A DNA stretch of 24,189 nucleotides, from the NCBI GenBank assembly GCA_035252155.1, contig DATFDL010000777.1, positions 1 through 24,189 of the forward strand. Direction: 5' to 3'. This document shows positions 22,054 to 24,189 of this stretch, piece by piece. Position numbers and translations under genes: made by a program. Position 1 is the first letter of the stretch. Each line of letters begins with the position of its first letter. The notes below the pieces were generated by a model. It was not told the DNA's origin and did no database searches. It was given only the letters and a program-made list of their open reading frames with translations. The stretch is from JAICLL01 sp035252155 (lineage in GTDB: Bacteria > Planctomycetota > Planctomycetia > Pirellulales > JAICIG01).

Positions 22054-24189
22054 GACGCCGGGCAGCCCCAAATCGACAGGCCGCCGGAGTCTCGCTGTTT
22101 CCGTTTCTGGCGGTTCTGCTCTGTACGATGGGAGCACTGATCGTGGTGCTGGTGGTGATTGCGCGCCAAGCCCATTTGCAAGTGGCCGCGGCGGCGCAGT
22201 TGCCCGCCGCCGACGAATTGACGATCAAGCGAACCGACTTGGAATGGCGGATCTCGCAATTGCGTGACTCGCGCGAAGCCACCAAAAAACTGCTCGCCGA
22301 AAAGCAGACCGAGCTGAGCCATTTCGAAGAGCATTCGCGGCGCTTGCGCACTCAACTTGAGGAACTGGAGGCTGCCCGCGAACGTCTCAGCGAAATCGCC
22401 GCCGGCGACACGCGCGACCAGGCCAAGCTCAAAAGCGAGCTCGAAAGGTTGCAATATCGCGTGGCGGGGCTGCGTGGCGAATTGGGCAAGCTCGTCGAAA
22501 AAGCCCGGCAAGGCCAAGAGTCGTACGCCATCATTCCCTACCGCGGGCCGAACGAGACCTACCGCCGGCCGATCTACATCGAGTGCCGAGCCACGGGCGT
22601 CATCTTGCAGCCGGCGGGGCTGGTGCTCACCGAGCAAGATTTTGTCATCGACTCGGGGCCGAGCAACCCGCTGGCGGCGGCGCTGCGGGCGGCGCGTGAG
22701 TATTATCTGCGCAACTCGCTGAGCGGGCAGGGCGACACGGGCAGCGCCTATCCACTGATGATCGTGCGCCCCGACGGGGTCGCCGCCTATTACATTGCCA
22801 GGGAGGTACTCGTAGCGCTCGGGCCCGATTTCGGATATGAGCTTGTTGCCCAAGATTGGTCGATTGAATATCCACCCGCAGATCCGATGCTGGTACTGGC
22901 GATGAAGCAGGCCATCAACGAAGGACGAATGCGCCAGGCGTATCTGGCCAGCGCCGCTCCTGGACTGTTTTACAATAGTCGGCATCTATCGTTTCGGGCA
23001 TCATCGCACGGTGGCCTCATGGCAGGCAGCGGCTCCGCCTTGGGCGGTCATCGCAGAGCGCACCTTGGCGGTCGGCCGGCGTCAGTCGCGGGTGGTGCGG
23101 CAGGAGCGCGGCGCTTGCCCGGCGGAGGAAGCGGCTCGCCCGGTGCAGGCGATAATCCCTATCTCACTGCACTGGCAGAAGAGGATTCGCAAAAGGGTTC
23201 AGCGATCGGGGCTCCGAATTCGAGGTCACCGTGGTCCAGCGGCGGCGCGTCCGGCGGGCAACAGGGCGGCACCGGTGCTGTTGGGCGGGGCACTATCGGC
23301 GGCATTGGGATCGGTGGCAGCAATGCGGGCGATCCGTTGCTGGCAAGCGCTGCCAAGCCGGGAAAAGGTGCACAAGGTTCGGGGTTCGGGGGTCAGGGTT
23401 CGGCGTTCGCAGGGCGGGGAACAGGGCCGGGCGGTCAAGGTTCAGTGATGCCGGGCGTTCGCCCCGGTGGTGTCGGTCAAGGTTCCGGCAACAAGTTGCC
23501 TGAAGCAACCTCCGCAGGATTCGCCGCGAGCGGTGAGCTCTCTGGAAGTGGCGGTAGCCCGCGGCCGAATGCGGCAGGCACATCAGCGGTGGCGGGCGGC
23601 GCCGCGAGCGTTGCACGCGGCCCCGCCGCGGTAGTGCCCGCCACCGGCGGCGCAGGAAACAGCCCGACTGCCGGGTTCGCAGGGGGGACAGGCAACAAGC
23701 CTGGAGCTGCCAGTCGGCCGGCCACAACGGCCGGGAATATCGTGGCAACTTCGGGCCATGCGGGCAACCTGCCCCAGGCCGGATCGGCGCTGGCAACCGA
23801 TGGCGAGGGCGCGACGACCGGCGGTCAAGCCTCCGGCGGACCATCGGGTGCGAATGGATCGCAGCGTTCGGCAGCTTCCGGCTCTGGGCCGGGCGATTTG
23901 AACGGCACGGGAGACGCGCCGGCCACCGCGACCGGTGGTGCCGCTTCCAACGCGCGTTCGTCCAGTGTCGGGCAACTGGCATCGACGACTCGCGGCGGCT
24001 CAGCCGGTGGCAGTTCGTCCGCGGGTGGTCCATCCGACGGCAGTTCGTCGCGCGGCAGTTCGTCGCGCGGCGGCTCGTCGCGCGGCGGCTCGTCGAATGG
24101 CGGTAGTGCGTCGGGCAGCAATAGCGCCGCGGCTGGGGCGGGCACGCCCGGCGGCGGCAGCATGGGTTCGGCCATGATGCAGCCAGGAC
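22050..24189 (+). CDS. Membrane-anchored coiled-coil protein with long Gly/Ser-rich tail (incomplete)
   Basis: At least 713 aa; the frame is open to the right edge. One N-terminal membrane helix (~14-38, SLFPFLAVLLCTMGALIVVL) is placed like that of ExbD/TolR/MotB partners. A charged coiled coil follows (~55-155), then a compact domain (~158-290: YAIIPYRGPNETYRRPIYIE, then YPLMIVRPDGVAAYYIAREV). From ~320 to the edge the chain is Gly/Ser/Ala-rich low complexity, including six 15-bp units near the end. The start overlaps the TolQ-like stop (ATGA). Alignment by eye of FPFLAV with the ExbD motif TPLVDV puts Ala21 where the proton-carrying Asp should be. I recognise no OmpA/peptidoglycan-binding domain so far; one could lie beyond the window. 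Confidence 0.82.
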   Translation, partial: MRRRAAPNRQAAGVSLFPFLAVLLCTMGALIVVLVVIARQAHLQVAAAAQLPAADELTIKRTDLEWRISQLRDSREATKKLLAEKQTELSHFEEHSRRLRTQLEELEAARERLSEIAAGDTRDQAKLKSELERLQYRVAGLRGELGKLVEKARQGQESYAIIPYRGPNETYRRPIYIECRATGVILQPAGLVLTEQDFVIDSGPSNPLAAALRAAREYYLRNSLSGQGDTGSAYPLMIVRPDGVAAYYIAREVLVALGPDFGYELVAQDWSIEYPPADPMLVLAMKQAINEGRMRQAYLASAAPGLFYNSRHLSFRASSHGGLMAGSGSALGGHRRAHLGGRPASVAGGAAGARRLPGGGSGSPGAGDNPYLTALAEEDSQKGSAIGAPNSRSPWSSGGASGGQQGGTGAVGRGTIGGIGIGGSNAGDPLLASAAKPGKGAQGSGFGGQGSAFAGRGTGPGGQGSVMPGVRPGGVGQGSGNKLPEATSAGFAASGELSGSGGSPRPNAAGTSAVAGGAASVARGPAAVVPATGGAGNSPTAGFAGGTGNKPGAASRPATTAGNIVATSGHAGNLPQAGSALATDGEGATTGGQASGGPSGANGSQRSAASGSGPGDLNGTGDAPATATGGAASNARSSSVGQLASTTRGGSAGGSSSAGGPSDGSSSRGSSSRGGSSRGGSSNGGSASGSNSAAAGAGTPGGGSMGSAMMQPG
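24009..24098 (+). repeat. Six 15-bp units encoding G(S/G)SSR-type pentapeptides
   Basis: Units start at 24009, 24024, 24039, 24054, 24069 and 24084. They encode GSSSA, GGPSD, GSSSR, GSSSR, GGSSR and GGSSN. They sit in frame in the low-complexity tail of the coiled-coil membrane protein and probably expand and contract by slippage. Confidence 0.8.

Noticed and set aside
21183..22985. 600-codon and 288-codon minus-strand open frames
   Set aside because: Antisense to the TolQ-like and coiled-coil genes in GC-rich DNA. They are low-complexity and have no recognisable domain.

Overview
The window looks like chromosomal DNA of a planctomycete, probably of the Pirellulales type. The evidence is: high GC; a giant beta-repeat surface protein whose N-terminus carries a LEPR-XLL-type motif (ESLETRTLLS); a subtilase with a relaxed version of the same motif plus DUF4214 repeats; an M28 peptidase with PDZ domains; a TolQ-like/coiled-coil membrane pair of a kind I associate with planctomycetes; and many short intergenic palindromes. 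The lineage is inferred from gene content only.

Layout. 1-7984 (minus) is the N-terminal ~2,661 residues of one giant secreted protein that runs off the left edge. It is built from three repeat arrays: 226-aa units with an exact 678-bp period, 213-aa units with an exact 639-bp period, and ~97-aa PKD-like units. Its promoter (TTGACA-16-TATCAT) lies at 8124-8151. A tRNA-Ser(GCU) with its own promoter and a rho-independent terminator follows on the minus strand (8484-8672). On the plus strand come an M28/PDZ peptidase (8877-10412) and a small secreted Pro/Gly-rich protein. A minus-strand GH144/glycoamylase-like protein (11170-12507) is divergent from a subtilase (12812-14848). A ParE-like remnant follows. 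Then comes a minus-strand operon of a small secreted protein, an SDR oxidoreductase and a PlsC-type acyltransferase (16966 to 15192). On the plus strand are a FliN/SpoA protein, a polytopic membrane protein, a possible small ORF, queC-queD (7-deazaguanine synthesis), and the TolQ-like/coiled-coil pair, the second member of which runs off the right edge.

How the genes relate. The giant protein, subtilase, M28 peptidase and small secreted proteins are envelope or extracellular functions. queC and queD are consecutive biosynthetic enzymes. The last two genes overlap by ATGA and should form one inner-membrane complex of MotA/TolQ/ExbB type. However, the partner has Ala where ExbD/TolR/MotB proteins carry the proton-binding Asp.

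The most unusual non-coding signals are: a family of ~23-bp palindromes (core GAACGGAAT-NN-ATTCCGTTC) that supply the stop codons of two genes; an 87-bp element that folds on paper as a cloverleaf; and a 158-bp nearly full-length hairpin between queD and the TolQ-like gene. I see no CRISPR array, insertion sequence or phage gene.
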